DNA of 64,000 nucleotides from Algoriphagus oliviformis. GTDB lineage: Bacteria; Bacteroidota; Bacteroidia; Cytophagales; Cyclobacteriaceae. Made by a program: the position numbers and the translations under genes. The stretch covers positions 241,155 through 305,154 of the forward strand of contig NZ_JAFKCT010000007.1 of the NCBI RefSeq assembly GCF_017254915.1, read 5' to 3'. Each line of letters begins with the position of its first letter. Position 1 is the stretch's first letter. Below the pieces are notes generated by a model that worked only from the letters and a program-made list of their open reading frames with translations, was not told where the DNA came from and searched no databases. Below, in pieces: positions 37,263 to 45,266 of the stretch.

Positions 37263-38138
37263 GTGGCAAACAAAAACGTGAAAGTAGGGATGGTCCAGCT
37301 CAGTTGCTCTGGGAATGTGGCCGAAAACATGGACAAAACCATCGCCGGCATCCGCCAGGCCGCCGCAAAAGGCGCCCAAGTGGTTGTGCTGCAGGAGCTC
37401 TTCCGATCACTGTATTTCTGTGATGTGGAAGACTACGAAAACTTCAAGTTGGCCGAGGCGATCCCCGGCCCCTCTACCGATATCCTCGGAGCCCTGGCCA
37501 AGGAGCTGGGCGTGGTGATCGTCGCTTCACTTTTTGAGAAGCGTGCCGAGGGACTTTACCACAACACGACCGCCGTGCTGGATGCGGACGGGGCCTACTT
37601 GGGCAAGTACCGCAAAATGCACATCCCAGACGATCCGGGCTACTTTGAGAAATTCTACTTTACCCCTGGAGACCTGGGTTATAAGGTCTTCCATACCAAA
37701 TTTGGCAATATTGGCGTGCTGATCTGCTGGGATCAGTGGTATCCCGAGGCTGCGCGGATCACTGCGCTCAAGGGTGCCGATTTCCTGGTGTATCCCACCG
37801 CCATCGGCTGGGCTGGCTCGCAGGACGAAGCCACCAACGACGAGCAGTATGGCGCTTGGCAGACGATCCAGCGTTCCCACGCAGTGGCCAACGGGATTCC
37901 GGTGGTGTCTGTAAACAGAACCGGAATTGAGGGCCCGATGCAGTTTTGGGGAGGTTCTTTTGTCGCCAATGCTTTTGGCCGGGTGACTTACAAAGCGCCT
38001 CATTTGGAAGAGGAAATCCACGTGGAGGAGCTGGATCTGACCGGTTCTGATCGGTACAGAACCCACTGGCCTTTCTTGAGAGACCGCCGTATCGACTCCT
38101 ACAGCCCGATCACCAAGCGATTCCTTGACGAAGAATAG
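37263..38138 (+). CDS. aguB: N-carbamoylputrescine amidohydrolase
   Basis: A 291-residue carbon-nitrogen hydrolase that converts N-carbamoylputrescine to putrescine, CO2 and ammonia. The nitrilase triad is visible: Glu in VVLQELFRSLYFC, Lys in KYRKMHIPDDPGY, Cys in GVLICWDQWYPEAAR. YPTAIGWAGSQDE and NRTG(I)EG with FWGGSFVA are typical of AguB. The start is taken as GTG 37263 (ANKNVKVGMVQLSCS), giving the usual family length and lying just downstream of a good promoter. aguA follows after 3 bases. Confidence 0.93.
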   Translation: MANKNVKVGMVQLSCSGNVAENMDKTIAGIRQAAAKGAQVVVLQELFRSLYFCDVEDYENFKLAEAIPGPSTDILGALAKELGVVIVASLFEKRAEGLYHNTTAVLDADGAYLGKYRKMHIPDDPGYFEKFYFTPGDLGYKVFHTKFGNIGVLICWDQWYPEAARITALKGADFLVYPTAIGWAGSQDEATNDEQYGAWQTIQRSHAVANGIPVVSVNRTGIEGPMQFWGGSFVANAFGRVTYKAPHLEEEIHVEELDLTGSDRYRTHWPFLRDRRIDSYSPITKRFLDEE

Positions 38139-38141
38139 GCC

Positions 38142-39218
38142 ATGAGAGACATTTTTGAACTGGCGCGCACGGGTGCGGCCACTCCCAAGGAACTGGGCTA
38201 TTATTTCCCGGCGGAGTTTGCCCCGCAGGAGTCTATGTGGCTGAGCTGGCCGCACAAGGAGGCCTCTTGGCCCGGCAAGCTCGACACGATCTATGCGCCC
38301 TATTCGCTTTTTATCAAAGAAGTGTCCAAGGGACAAAAGGTCAATATCAACGTCGCCGACGAGGAGATGAAGGCCTTTGCGGTCACGCAGCTGCAAAAAG
38401 CCGGTGTGGATCTGGGCAAGGTGAGCTTTCACTTTTTCCCAACCAACGACGCCTGGTGCCGCGACCATGGGCCTGCCTTTTTGATCAATCCAAAAGCCGA
38501 GCAGAAGAAGGCCTTGGTGAAGTGGGAGTACAATGCCTGGGGTGAAAAGTATCCTCCGCACGACTTGGACAACCTGATCCCTTTGCACATCGCGGCGGAA
38601 TTGGGCATCCCTTGCTTCCGTCCGGGCATCGTCATGGAAGGCGGCTCGGTGGAGTTTAACGGCAAGGGAACCCTCCTGACCTCGGCCGCTTGCCTGCTCA
38701 ACGAAAACCGGAACCCGCAGCTTAGCCAGTCCCAAATCGAGGGTTTTCTCTGCGACTATTACGGGGTGAACCATATCCTCTGGGTGGGTGACGGCATCAT
38801 CGGCGACGATACCGACGGCCATATCGATGACATCACCCGCTTTGTCAACGAGGACACCGTCGTGACTGTGGTGGAGGAAAACAAAGCCGACGAAAATCAC
38901 GCCATCCTGGACGAAAATCTCCAGATGCTGAAGCGCATGCGCCTCGAAAACGGCAAGCAGCTGAATATCGTCGAGCTGCCCATGCCTAGTCCGGTCATCT
39001 GGGAAGAGCAGCGCCTGCCAGCCTCCTACGCCAACTTTTACATCGGCAACGAGGTCGTGGTCGTGCCGACTTTCCGCGACAAAAACGACCAAAAAGCGCT
39101 GGATATCCTGACGGACTGCTTCTCTGGCAGAAGGGTCGTGGGAATCGATTCCACCGACATCATCTGGGGCTTGGGCTCTTTCCATTGCCTCAGCCAGCAG
39201 GAACCGGCTATCCAGTAA
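38142..39218 (+). CDS. aguA: Agmatine deiminase
   Basis: A 358-residue enzyme of the peptidyl-arginine-deiminase superfamily that converts agmatine to N-carbamoylputrescine and ammonia. Motifs seen: QESMWLSWPHKEASWPG, TNDAWCRDHGPAF, VMEGGSVEFNGKG, DDTDGHIDDITRF and the C-terminal nucleophile Cys near 349 in GSFHCLSQQEP. It follows aguB by 3 bases, so the two consecutive steps of the plant-type putrescine route are cotranscribed. No arginine decarboxylase gene is in the window. Confidence 0.95.
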   Translation: MRDIFELARTGAATPKELGYYFPAEFAPQESMWLSWPHKEASWPGKLDTIYAPYSLFIKEVSKGQKVNINVADEEMKAFAVTQLQKAGVDLGKVSFHFFPTNDAWCRDHGPAFLINPKAEQKKALVKWEYNAWGEKYPPHDLDNLIPLHIAAELGIPCFRPGIVMEGGSVEFNGKGTLLTSAACLLNENRNPQLSQSQIEGFLCDYYGVNHILWVGDGIIGDDTDGHIDDITRFVNEDTVVTVVEENKADENHAILDENLQMLKRMRLENGKQLNIVELPMPSPVIWEEQRLPASYANFYIGNEVVVVPTFRDKNDQKALDILTDCFSGRRVVGIDSTDIIWGLGSFHCLSQQEPAIQ

Positions 39219-39221
39219 GAA

Positions 39222-39292
39222 GTGATCAGTGGGCAGTACGCAGTAAGCGACACTGCCTGCTGCCCACTGCAATCTGCTTACTGCCTGATCAC
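39222..39292. repeat. Complex inverted repeat between aguA and the lolD-like gene
   Basis: The ends GTGATCA and TGATCAC, the pair GCAGTAAGC/GCTTACTGC, and AGTGGGCAGT with CTGCCCACT interleave within 71 bp. Two alternative hairpins are possible, since the pairs are not simply nested. The element sits between convergent genes. Its right arm encodes the last residues (VIRQ) and stop of the minus-strand ATPase. A role as bidirectional terminator is plausible, although it lacks a T run. Confidence 0.6.
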
Positions 39293-39967
39293 CCGGCCGT
39301 CTTCCATCTCGATGATTCTGTCCGTGCCTTCGGCAAACTCCGGATCGTGGGTGACGATCAGCATCGTTTGTCCAAAGTCGGCGGCTAGCTCTTTGAACTT
39401 GTTGTACACGATGTCCGAATTTTTCTTGTCGAGATTTCCCGTAGGTTCGTCGCCCATGATCAGCAAGGGGTCGTTGATCAGGGCCCTGGCAATGGCCACG
39501 CGCTGTTTTTGTCCGCCTGAGAGTTGGTTGGCTTTTTTGCGGGCATGATCCTCCATGTCAAAAATCCTGAGCTTTTCCAGTGCCCGGTGCTCCAGTTCTT
39601 GTCTGGAGTATTTTCCCAGCTTGAGCCCGGGGATCATCACGTTTTCCAACACCGAAAACTCGTTGAGCAAGTAGTGAAATTGGAAGACGAATCCGATTTT
39701 TTCATTGCGAAGCTTGGAGAGGTAGTCCGCGGATCGGCCAGAGATCAACTCGCCATCCAAACTGAGCTGCCCTTTGTAGTCGGTGTCCATCGTAGATAGG
39801 ATGTAGAGCAGCGTGGACTTGCCGCAGCCGGACTTTCCCACCACCGAGACAAACTCCCCCCGCCTGATCTGAAACGAGACCTTTTTCAACACCTGGGTTT
39901 CCGTGGGGTTGAAGAAAAACTTGTCGATGTTTTTCGCTTCGAGTAGGGGAGTTTGCAGTGCACTCAT
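39278..39967 (-). CDS. ABC transporter ATPase of the LolD/MacB group
   Basis: A 229-residue ATPase with Walker A GKSGCGKST (44-52), Q-loop in VFQFHYLL, signature LSGGQKQR (149-156) and Walker B LLIMGDEPTGNLD. This subgroup powers FtsX/LolC-type permeases that extract or export substrates from the inner membrane outward. The gene overlaps the upstream permease by 4 bases and is the third gene of the adaptor-permease-ATPase operon. The C terminus lies in the inverted repeat at 39222-39292. Confidence 0.93.
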   Translation of the reverse strand: MSALQTPLLEAKNIDKFFFNPTETQVLKKVSFQIRRGEFVSVVGKSGCGKSTLLYILSTMDTDYKGQLSLDGELISGRSADYLSKLRNEKIGFVFQFHYLLNEFSVLENVMIPGLKLGKYSRQELEHRALEKLRIFDMEDHARKKANQLSGGQKQRVAIARALINDPLLIMGDEPTGNLDKKNSDIVYNKFKELAADFGQTMLIVTHDPEFAEGTDRIIEMEDGRVIRQ

Positions 39968-41220
39968 TTTCCGCGGATGATTTCTACAGGATCTACACCG
40001 CTGGCCTTTCTGGCCGGGAAAAATCCCGCAAAATAGGTCGTAATCAGGCTAAAGGTGCCCCCGATGAGGTAGTACTTGGGGTTGTAGTCCACGGGGAAGG
40101 TCTTGATCGTGGGCAGTGCCTCCGTCTCAAACGGAATCTGGTCTATGCCCAAGCCGGCCAAAAATCCGAACAAAAGCCCCAGTGCCCCACCTACGAATCC
40201 TATGGCCAGGGCGATGGTGATGAAGATCCGATTGATGTCCCGGCTGTCGAAGCCGATGGCCTTGAGGATGGCGATGGTGTCCAGCTTTTCATAGATCATC
40301 ATGTTGAGGATATTGTAGATGCCGAAGCCAGAGACGACGAGCAGGGTGATGCCCACTGCGTAGCTGATCATGGTGCGTATGCTGGTTCCGGTTTCAAACT
40401 GCGCGTTGACCGTCTGGATGTCATCGGCATCGATCTGGAAAATCCCCGCCAGTTCCCTTGCCATGGCGGGAGCTTGATCCAGGTCGTGGAGCTTCACCTG
40501 GATGTCGGTGACGTAGGAGGCAGGCTCTCCCAGCATTTTTTGCACCGTTGCTAGGGAAGCGTAGCTGTTGACGTTGTCAAAGTCGCCGAGGCCTGACTGG
40601 TAATAGCCGACGACCTTCAGCTGCAAGCGGCTGCCCTGTGCCGTGGTCACTTGGATGACATCGCCGATGTCCGCGAGCATGCGGTCAGCCGCCCCTTTCC
40701 CCAGGATGATGGTGTTGGTTTGGTTTAGGTCTCCGTAGTCACCGGCGGTGATGTAGTCTGAGAACGCAAAAAGCTCGGCTTCTTTCTCCACCGCTATCCC
40801 GTTGACTATGCCGGTGAGGTCTATGGTGCCGACGTTGAAAAAGACCTGAGCGGAGATCTTGGGGCTGATTCCCAAGACCCGGGGATCGGCCTCCAAGCTG
40901 CGCATGATCGCCTCGCTGTTGTAGATGGCCAGCCTGCCGGTACTCGGCTTGATGGAGCGGATGATATTTAGCGACTCGCCAAAGCGCTCACTTTGGTCTA
41001 TGGGTTGGTTGGGGTTGGGGCGGATCTCGTTGTAAAAGCGGATGTGGGGAGTGCGGTTGATGACCAGGCCGTCCAGCATGGAGTTGAGCCCGTTCATGAA
41101 GCCGAGCAAGGCCACAAACATGGTGATGCTGAACAGTACCCCGGTCGCGGCAATGATCGTCTGCTTTCGTCGGGCGAGCATCAGCGCTTTGGCTATTTCG
41201 ATGATCAGGCCCCACTTCAT
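39964..41220 (-). CDS. FtsX-family ABC permease (LolC/MacB-like, four helices)
   Basis: A 418-residue inner-membrane permease. Helix 1 (about 21-45; IIAATGVLFSITMFVALLGF) is followed by a MacB-like periplasmic domain (about 50-270). Three C-terminal helices of the FtsX domain (about 285-410) include MISYAVGITLLVVSGFGIYN and MMIYEKLDTIAILKAIGFD. It overlaps the ATPase gene and the adaptor gene by 4 bases each, so all three are translationally linked. The presence of an HlyD-like adaptor points to a MacAB-type exporter, not lipoprotein release. Confidence 0.9.
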   Translation of the reverse strand: MKWGLIIEIAKALMLARRKQTIIAATGVLFSITMFVALLGFMNGLNSMLDGLVINRTPHIRFYNEIRPNPNQPIDQSERFGESLNIIRSIKPSTGRLAIYNSEAIMRSLEADPRVLGISPKISAQVFFNVGTIDLTGIVNGIAVEKEAELFAFSDYITAGDYGDLNQTNTIILGKGAADRMLADIGDVIQVTTAQGSRLQLKVVGYYQSGLGDFDNVNSYASLATVQKMLGEPASYVTDIQVKLHDLDQAPAMARELAGIFQIDADDIQTVNAQFETGTSIRTMISYAVGITLLVVSGFGIYNILNMMIYEKLDTIAILKAIGFDSRDINRIFITIALAIGFVGGALGLLFGFLAGLGIDQIPFETEALPTIKTFPVDYNPKYYLIGGTFSLITTYFAGFFPARKASGVDPVEIIRGK

Positions 41221-42284
41221 TGGCCTGGGGGGATTATCCGGGTTTGCTCGTCCGCTCCCTCCAGGATCTCGGCAAACTGGAAGTTTTTCAATCCCACTTT
41301 GACCGGCAGCGTGTCGCCGTCCTCGGTGAGCACGCTTTTGTCCATCCAGAGATAGCTTCTGGGGATCACTAAGGCCGATGGATTTTCGCTGGTGACGATG
41401 TTGGCTTCCAGGGTCAGGTTTGGGAAAAGCTTGGGAGGGGACAGCGTGAAGACGGCCTCTACCGTGAAGCTCTTGGACTGGGGATCCATGATGGGATAGA
41501 TGCGCGTCACCTTTGCCTCGAAGACTTCTTCTTTGAAGCTGTCCATCGTCACCAGGGCCACTTGGCCCAGCTCGACCTTGGAGATGTCGTATTCGTCCAC
41601 ACGAAGTTCCAGCAGAAACTCCGCCGCACTGCCGATGACGGCAAGCGGAGTCTGTGGGCTGACCATTTCTCCTTTTTCTTTCAGGATGGAAAAGACCACC
41701 CCGTCGATCTTGCTTCGAAGGGTGTAGTCTCCTTCGACGACCTTTGAGATGGCCAAGTTTTTAGAGGCGCTTTTGGAGTTGAACTCGATCTCCCGCCGGA
41801 GATCGCGATGCCTGAGCAGGTAGGATTCGTAGGCGGTCTTGGAGTTTTGGTAGGCCAGTTCGCGCTGCTCCAGCTCCACGGCACTGCCGATATTTTGGGA
41901 CCAAAGCTTTCTCTGGCGACTGAGCAGCAGGGAGTCGTTCACCATTTTGCTCTTGGCCAGATCGGTGGCCAGCTCCAGATCCCGCAGTTTGGACTGGTTG
42001 GCTTGCTGGTCTGCATAGGCCTGGCTGAGCTGCGCGTTTTCCCTGCTGAGGGCTTCCCGCTCGCTAAAAACCTTCAGGATGGGCTCGCCGGCCCTGACCG
42101 TGTCGCCTTCCTCGACGAAAATCTCCTGGATCGGTCCGCTGGCCAAAGTAAAGGCCTCGTATTGGTCCCTGGCTTTGATGATGCCTGAGGCATAGACCGA
42201 CTCGGTCAGGGATTGGCGATGGGGAGTGATCACCTCCGATTCGGGCTTTCCGCAGGAAAATCCGAGTAAAAGAACCAGAAACAT
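41217..42284 (-). CDS. Periplasmic adaptor (HlyD/MacA type) of the FtsX-ATPase exporter
   Basis: From the ATG at 42284 the protein has 355 residues; MFLVLLLGFSC is a lipoprotein signal (Cys11). An alternative start at 42317 adds 11 residues. Lipoyl halves (GPIQEIFVEEGDTVRAGEPI and KIDGVVFSILKEKGEMVSPQ) flank a long coiled coil (about 80-170). A beta-barrel domain follows, ending in LVIPRSYLWMDKS. It is the first gene of the operon, with a 4-base overlap to the permease. No outer-membrane factor is next to it; the TolC-like protein at 27489 belongs to the RND set but might be shared. Confidence 0.85.
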   Translation of the reverse strand: MFLVLLLGFSCGKPESEVITPHRQSLTESVYASGIIKARDQYEAFTLASGPIQEIFVEEGDTVRAGEPILKVFSEREALSRENAQLSQAYADQQANQSKLRDLELATDLAKSKMVNDSLLLSRQRKLWSQNIGSAVELEQRELAYQNSKTAYESYLLRHRDLRREIEFNSKSASKNLAISKVVEGDYTLRSKIDGVVFSILKEKGEMVSPQTPLAVIGSAAEFLLELRVDEYDISKVELGQVALVTMDSFKEEVFEAKVTRIYPIMDPQSKSFTVEAVFTLSPPKLFPNLTLEANIVTSENPSALVIPRSYLWMDKSVLTEDGDTLPVKVGLKNFQFAEILEGADEQTRIIPPGQ

Positions 42285-42389
42285 CGCCCGATGGGGCCAA
42301 ATGCCGCGAAAAAGCATGCTTGTTTCACTTTGGGGTGGAGCGGCCTCGACGAGGCGCAGGATTCATTTCAAGTTTATCAAAATACAAAG

Positions 42390-42419
42390 AAAAGCGCCAG
42401 CCTTTCTGGCTTTTCTTGT
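42390..42419 (-). terminator. Intrinsic terminator after the serine hydrolase gene
   Basis: GAAAAGC/CCAG pairs with CTGGCTTTTC around CCTTT, with one unpaired base. It lies just past the minus-strand stop at 42431 and upstream of the adaptor gene, separating the two minus-strand units. Confidence 0.6.
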
Positions 42420-42430
42420 GCCGGCTTCGC

Positions 42431-43639
42431 CTAGTCCACGGCCTGATAGACCATCTGCCGAAACTTGTTTTCGTAGTGGCCGCTGAAAGGATTGAGCTGG
42501 GTCATGAAGACGGCCACCATTTTTTCGGCTGGATCTATGAAAAAGTAGGTGCAAAATGCCCCACTCCAGTAGAACGTCCCCTCCGAACTCAAGGCTTTGG
42601 AATCGGCCAAATCATCCACCACGGCAAAACCCAGCCCAAAACCCTTTCCGGGATCTTGGAACAAATCGCCGCTTTGGTTGATCCGCATGATGTCCACGGT
42701 CTTGGAGCTCAGGTAGCGCTTGCCGTTGAGTTCGCCTCCATTTAGCATCATCTGGGCGAAAAGCGCATAGTCCTGCGCAGTGGAGAAGAGTCCATGCGTA
42801 CCTCCAAAGACCGTGTTTCCAGAAGTGGGCGTCTGTCGCTCGGAGGTGATCAGCTGGCCAGCATCGTCAAAGTTGTGAAGCTTCACCATCCTCGGAGCCT
42901 GCGCAGCGCTGAGGTTGTAGCCTGTATCTTTCATTCCCAGCGGGTCAAAAAGCCGGGCTTTTAGGAATTCGGCCGTACTCATCCCTGTGAAAACCTCAAT
43001 GAGTCTCGCCAGGATATCGGGAGAGGCGGAGTAGTTCCACTTTTCTCCCGGATGGCTGGCCAGGGGTTGGGCGGCAAGGGCCTTGACCCGCTCTTCCAGT
43101 GTCTTGGGATTGGAGATGTAAATGGCCTCGCGCACTTCCTCGTCCAGCTTGGTCGAGCCGATGCCATGGAGAAATCCAGCCGTGTGGCTCAGCACCTGCG
43201 CGATAGTGATCTGGGATTTGGCAGGTTCCAAGCCGGAGGCGCTGCCGACCTGCGGATCCTTCACCACCTTCATGTCCTTGAACTCAGGAAGGTATTTGGA
43301 GATGGGGTCATTGAGAAAGAAGTGGCCTTCCTCATACAGCATCATGAATGCCGTGCTGACCACGGGCTTGGTCATGGATTGGATGAAGAAGATCTGATCC
43401 GTACGCATCGGTGTTTTGGCGGAAAAGTCGCTGTAGCCCAGGGCTGATTCATGGGCCTTTTCCCCGTTTTTGTAGATCAAGGTAACGACGCCGGGGAGTC
43501 GGGCTTCGTCGATTTCTTTTTGGTAAAAGGCATCGTATCGGGCAAGGCGCTCGGCAGACATCCCGCTTTGCGCCAGCGTGCTGACCGAGATCAGCAGTGC
43601 AAAAAAGCCGGTGGCAATCAATCGAAGAGGTGTTTTCAT
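42431..43639 (-). CDS. Secreted beta-lactamase-fold serine hydrolase (class C/EstB-like)
   Basis: A 402-residue protein with a signal peptide (MKTPLRLIATGFFALLISVSTLAQ). The catalytic S-x-x-K is S88-MTK91, and the Tyr motif is Y204-SA in EKWNYSASPDI. The third (KTG/HxG-like) element near GTFYWSGAFCTYFFIDP is degenerate, as in esterases and peptidases of this fold. Likely a carboxylesterase or D-amino-acid-specific peptidase; antibiotic resistance is not implied. It follows the GH43 gene by 50 bases on the same strand, so acting on esterified glycans is conceivable. Confidence 0.87.
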   Translation of the reverse strand: MKTPLRLIATGFFALLISVSTLAQSGMSAERLARYDAFYQKEIDEARLPGVVTLIYKNGEKAHESALGYSDFSAKTPMRTDQIFFIQSMTKPVVSTAFMMLYEEGHFFLNDPISKYLPEFKDMKVVKDPQVGSASGLEPAKSQITIAQVLSHTAGFLHGIGSTKLDEEVREAIYISNPKTLEERVKALAAQPLASHPGEKWNYSASPDILARLIEVFTGMSTAEFLKARLFDPLGMKDTGYNLSAAQAPRMVKLHNFDDAGQLITSERQTPTSGNTVFGGTHGLFSTAQDYALFAQMMLNGGELNGKRYLSSKTVDIMRINQSGDLFQDPGKGFGLGFAVVDDLADSKALSSEGTFYWSGAFCTYFFIDPAEKMVAVFMTQLNPFSGHYENKFRQMVYQAVD

Positions 43640-43689
43640 AGGTTTTTGGGGTTGGGTTTATTCAGGTCTTTGCCTTGGTTTTCGGTTGT

Positions 43690-44646
43690 CTATTTTTCCA
43701 AAAAACGGAAACTGCCAGCCTTTACCCGCAGTGCGTCCTGGCCGTTGCCCGACGGGACAAATTCCAGTTCGATGAGTGCCGTTTTGCGCGGAGCCACCTC
43801 GCTGTCGGAGGCGTGGGTATGCAGCACGTAGCGCAGTTTGCCGTCCTGGTCGACGAAGTAGTCCCCATGCCCCGTTCCGTTGATTTGGGCATCTTGGCGG
43901 GTGAAAATGGGATTCGATTCGCTTTTGGTCCAGGGGCCGAGCGGGCTTTTCGCGTAGGCGTAGCCGACGGCATAGTCGGGATTCCGGAAGTCGTTGGCCG
44001 AGTAGATGAAGTAATAGAGGCCTTGGTGTCGGATGATCGCCGGGCCTTCGGATACCGTCCAGGCGACCTTGGCGGTGTTTTCCCAGGGCTCCTCGGCGTG
44101 AAAGCAATAGCGGAGCGTTTCTTCCCTGATTCCCGAAAAATCATCTTTCAGTTCGGCGACATACAGGCGGTTGCCCTCGGTGAGGCGGACGTGGTACAGG
44201 TACTTTTTGCCATCCGAGTCGATGAATACGTAGGGGTCGATCTCTTTGCCCGACGCAGGTAAATGGGATTTTCCAGCGTGGGTGAAAGGCCCCAGTGGGC
44301 TGTCCGACACGGCGATGGCGATCTGCTCATCGGCGGTGTAGGCCATGTAAAACTTCCCTTCGAACTTAAAAACCTGAGGTGCCCAAAAGCCCTTGCTGCC
44401 AAAGGCCTCGCCTTTTTTCAGCGCAAAGCCTCCGTTTTTCTCCGACTTTTTCCAATCCTCCAGATCGCTGGAAACATAGACTTCAAAGCCATGGTTGGAG
44501 TCGCTGCCGTCCGTGCCGTAGAGGTAATAGACCGAGTCGTGGTAGAAGATCGTCGGGTCGGCGAGGCGGATGATGTCTTGCTTGGGAGTTGGGTGAAAAA
44601 GTACGTGAAGAAGGAAAAACAGGCTAAAGAGGCTTTGACAGATCAT
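43690..44646 (-). CDS. Glycoside hydrolase family 43 enzyme
   Basis: A 318-residue secreted five-bladed beta-propeller. A short signal peptide (about 1-20) is followed by LADPTIFYHD with the general base D30; EIDPYVF supplies D137; SEGPAI gives the acid E200. KSHLPASGKEIDPYVFIDSD and GTGHGDYFVDQDG fit GH43 xylosidase/arabinofuranosidase sequences. The expected role is release of arabinose or xylose from plant glycans; subfamily not determined. It is upstream of the serine hydrolase at 42431 in the same direction. Confidence 0.9.
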   Translation of the reverse strand: MICQSLFSLFFLLHVLFHPTPKQDIIRLADPTIFYHDSVYYLYGTDGSDSNHGFEVYVSSDLEDWKKSEKNGGFALKKGEAFGSKGFWAPQVFKFEGKFYMAYTADEQIAIAVSDSPLGPFTHAGKSHLPASGKEIDPYVFIDSDGKKYLYHVRLTEGNRLYVAELKDDFSGIREETLRYCFHAEEPWENTAKVAWTVSEGPAIIRHQGLYYFIYSANDFRNPDYAVGYAYAKSPLGPWTKSESNPIFTRQDAQINGTGHGDYFVDQDGKLRYVLHTHASDSEVAPRKTALIELEFVPSGNGQDALRVKAGSFRFLEK

Positions 44647-44832
44647 GCGGTGAAAGTGGGTTTACGGTTAAAGATAGTGATGCTTGTTTGGATATTGCTG
44701 TGCTGGAAGGACGAAGCTTAGCCTTTTTTCAAGGTCAAAAGGGGCTACGCCTTCTCTTCGCCCAATCGGGAACCTCACTCTATTTTCCTTCGCGCACCTT
44801 TGCGCCCTTCGTGGTTAAAAAGACTTGTGTGA
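44647..44832. other. Intergenic leader of the GH43 gene, no gene
   Basis: The segment upstream of the GH43 start holds no supportable frame. Near 44797-44822 a stretch resembles the reverse complement of part of the 129-bp tandem unit that follows, so the repeat region is slightly wider than the three perfect units. Confidence 0.4.
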
Positions 44833-45208
44833 GCGCTTCGCGCTGGATTTACCGCCAAGACACGGAGAGCGCAAAGGTCACGCAGAGATTATAGCCAAGT
44901 CAAAGCCCCACAGGGGCGTCATGTGCATAGCCTAGGGTTTTAACCCTAGGTCTTGTTTTGTGCGCTTTGCGCTGGATTTACCGCCAAGACACGGAGAGCG
45001 CAAAGGTCACGCAGAGATTATAGCCAAGTCAAAGCCCCACGGGGGCGTCAGGTGCATAGCCTAGGGTTTTAACCCTAGGTCTTGTTTTGTGCGCTTCGCG
45101 CTGGATTTACCGCCAAGACACGGAGAACGCAAAGGTCGCGCAGAGATTGTCGCGAAGTCAAAGCCCCGTCGGGGCGGCAGTTGGATAACCTAGGGTTTTA
45201 ACCCTAGG
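44833..45208. repeat. Three tandem 129-bp units with conserved hairpins
   Basis: Units start at 44833, 44962 and 45091 (period exactly 129). Each holds GCGC-TTC/TTT-GCGC, the common stretch TTTACCGCCAAGACACGGAG, GCCCC-three bases-GGGGC, and the palindrome CCTAGGGTT-TT-AACCCTAGG. Differences fall in loops (ACA, ACG, GTC) or extend stems: copy 3 has ATAACC/GGTTAT flanks where copies 1-2 have unpaired bases. An inverted relative of the first part precedes at 44797-44822. The whole lies between a GH43 gene and an alpha/beta hydrolase gene. No protein is encoded. Confidence 0.9.
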
Positions 45209-45266
45209 TTATTTTCACCAGTTGCCGTGCTTTTTGGCTATTTTGGAACCCAAACCCACCCAGGCC

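Noticed and set aside
39278..42284. Lipoprotein-releasing LolCDE system
   Set aside because: The ATPase and permease resemble LolD and LolC, but the cotranscribed HlyD/MacA-type adaptor points to an exporter.
42431..43639. Antibiotic-resistance beta-lactamase
   Set aside because: The SxxK and Tyr motifs fit the broad serine-hydrolase fold, but the third active-site motif is degenerate and the context is glycan degradation.
44833..45208. CRISPR array
   Set aside because: Three adjacent 129-bp units with no unique spacers between them and no cas genes nearby; it is a tandem repeat.
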